The position numbers and the translations under genes are program-made. The notes under the pieces are model-generated. The model was given only the letters and a program-made list of their open reading frames with translations, was not told the DNA's origin and searched no databases. Below are positions 11,049-11,593 of a stretch of 11,593 nucleotides of DNA, piece by piece. Position 1 is the first letter of the stretch; every line of letters starts with the position of its first letter. The DNA is from Acidobacteriota bacterium (GTDB lineage: Bacteria > Acidobacteriota > Terriglobia > Terriglobales > Acidobacteriaceae): the NCBI GenBank assembly GCA_021780415.1, contig JAJXYW010000275.1, forward strand, positions 1 to 11,593, in the 5' to 3' direction.

Positions 11049-11593
11049 ATTTTCGGGCCGGTGTACCACATAGAGTGGCCGCACAATATCGCCTCCGGCG
11101 GTCTGGGATGCTGCGGGTTCGCCGTATTGGATTACGCGTCGAGGTGGCAGGGTGTGGAGGAACTGGTGGGGCTGCCTCAGAAGATGCTGAAGGATCGCGT
11201 GCCAGGAGGTGCGTATCCATCGAAGGTTGCGAAGCTCGTCGCGCGATATGCTCCCGCCGCCGACTGGTTCCAGTCGGAGGAGAAGGGCGACGATCTTCTG
11301 GAGGCGCTGTGCCGTTCTAAGAGGATGGCTTGTGTGGATTATTCGGGACGCGATCCACATTACTCTGGGTCTATCGCCCACTGTGTCAATCTCATTTATT
11401 TTGATCGGGCCAACGACTGGGTGGCTGTGCTCGACAACAATTACCCCTCGGAAACGGAGGTTATTTGGATGGGAGTCTCCGAGTTCAAAAAACGCTGGGG
11501 CGGCTGGGCGTACGCTCTGCTTGCGGCGGTCCCAGGCCATGCCGAGGAGGTGCCTCGGCGTGCCATTCCGGACGAGTGGACCGAGCAGAGCCG
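11049..11593 (+). CDS. Papain-like cysteine peptidase, 5' part (continues at base 1)
   Basis: This is the beginning of the gene described at 1-963. The frame is open from 10950, and across the join the product is about 330 aa. No ATG or TTG lies upstream of the catalytic Cys. The choices are GTG 11061 (no SD), CTG 11019 (GAGGGG upstream), and ATT 11049, which has the only well-spaced SD (GGAAAGG at 11034-11040, 8 nt away). I list ATT 11049 provisionally. The other option is readthrough of the TGA at 10947, fusing the proline-rich membrane anchor to the peptidase (423 aa). The conserved part begins at about Trp-Pro-His-Asn-Ile (11076). The copy here carries Glu for the Gln encoded at 466. Confidence 0.55.
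   Translation, partial: MFGPVYHIEWPHNIASGGLGCCGFAVLDYASRWQGVEELVGLPQKMLKDRVPGGAYPSKVAKLVARYAPAADWFQSEEKGDDLLEALCRSKRMACVDYSGRDPHYSGSIAHCVNLIYFDRANDWVAVLDNNYPSETEVIWMGVSEFKKRWGGWAYALLAAVPGHAEEVPRRAIPDEWTEQS
11079..11593. repeat. Terminal direct repeat, right copy
   Basis: This is the second copy of bases 1-515, with G at 11544 in place of C at 466. The peptidase frame enters it from unique sequence upstream, showing that the join is biologically continuous. The true genome is therefore about 11,078 bp, and genes in this stretch should be counted once. Confidence 0.95.

Overview
The window reads as one complete small circular replicon of about 11,078 bp, opened inside a gene. The last 515 bases repeat the first 515 with a single substitution, and a peptidase gene runs through the join. 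It is GC-rich, almost fully coding, and packed with overlapping stop/start pairs and strong Shine-Dalgarno (SD) sites. I see no rRNA, tRNA, insertion sequence, CRISPR array, integrase, terminase or portal. The best reading is a small, undescribed-looking virus or phage-plasmid. The host guess is Planctomycetota (Gemmata-like). That guess is an inference from GC content and from two protein types that I associate from memory with that phylum: a Cys-rich N-terminal module on a glycosyltransferase, and a papain-like peptidase with AHxVN and LDNN motifs.

Layout. (1) Replication module, plus strand, 3381-5153: a ribbon-helix-helix regulator, a RepA/AAA_25-type RecA-fold helicase with a C-terminal winged-helix region, and a stand-alone CHC2 primase zinc finger, all overlapping. 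(2) Divergent minus-strand cassette, 3187-2522: two small coiled-coil proteins and a zinc-ribbon protein, read away from the regulator across a short AT-rich operator/promoter region. (3) Intergenic control region, 5154-5377: a 21-bp inverted repeat, a near-consensus sigma70 promoter directly beside it, then a 10-bp intrinsic terminator, so the promoter should give an RNA of only about 65 nt. (4) Virion-like module, 5378-9088: a small beta-rich protein, a 307-aa capsid candidate, a 466-aa fibre/spike-like protein and two more small proteins. Three of the small proteins look like paralogues. (5) Accessory and membrane module, 9137 through the join to 2400: a Zn-rich GT-A-like glycosyltransferase, two tiny single-span membrane proteins, the papain-like peptidase with a C-terminal membrane anchor, another small membrane protein, and an LCAT/PGAP1-like alpha/beta hydrolase. 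A 10-bp hairpin plus T-tract at 2463-2497 closes the unit.

How it may work together. The helicase and zinc finger would recruit and prime host replication. The RHH protein would control the divergent promoters. The long unit from about 5378 around to 2497 would supply virion proteins and then surface-modifying and membrane-active enzymes that could serve entry, lysis or egress. The most striking non-coding signals are a 114-bp inverted repeat of three arm pairs on one exact axis (with an 11-G run) at the 3' end of the helicase gene, and the hairpin/promoter/short RNA/terminator block at 5189-5346. Both are origin or copy-control candidates. All roles beyond the named motifs are inference.
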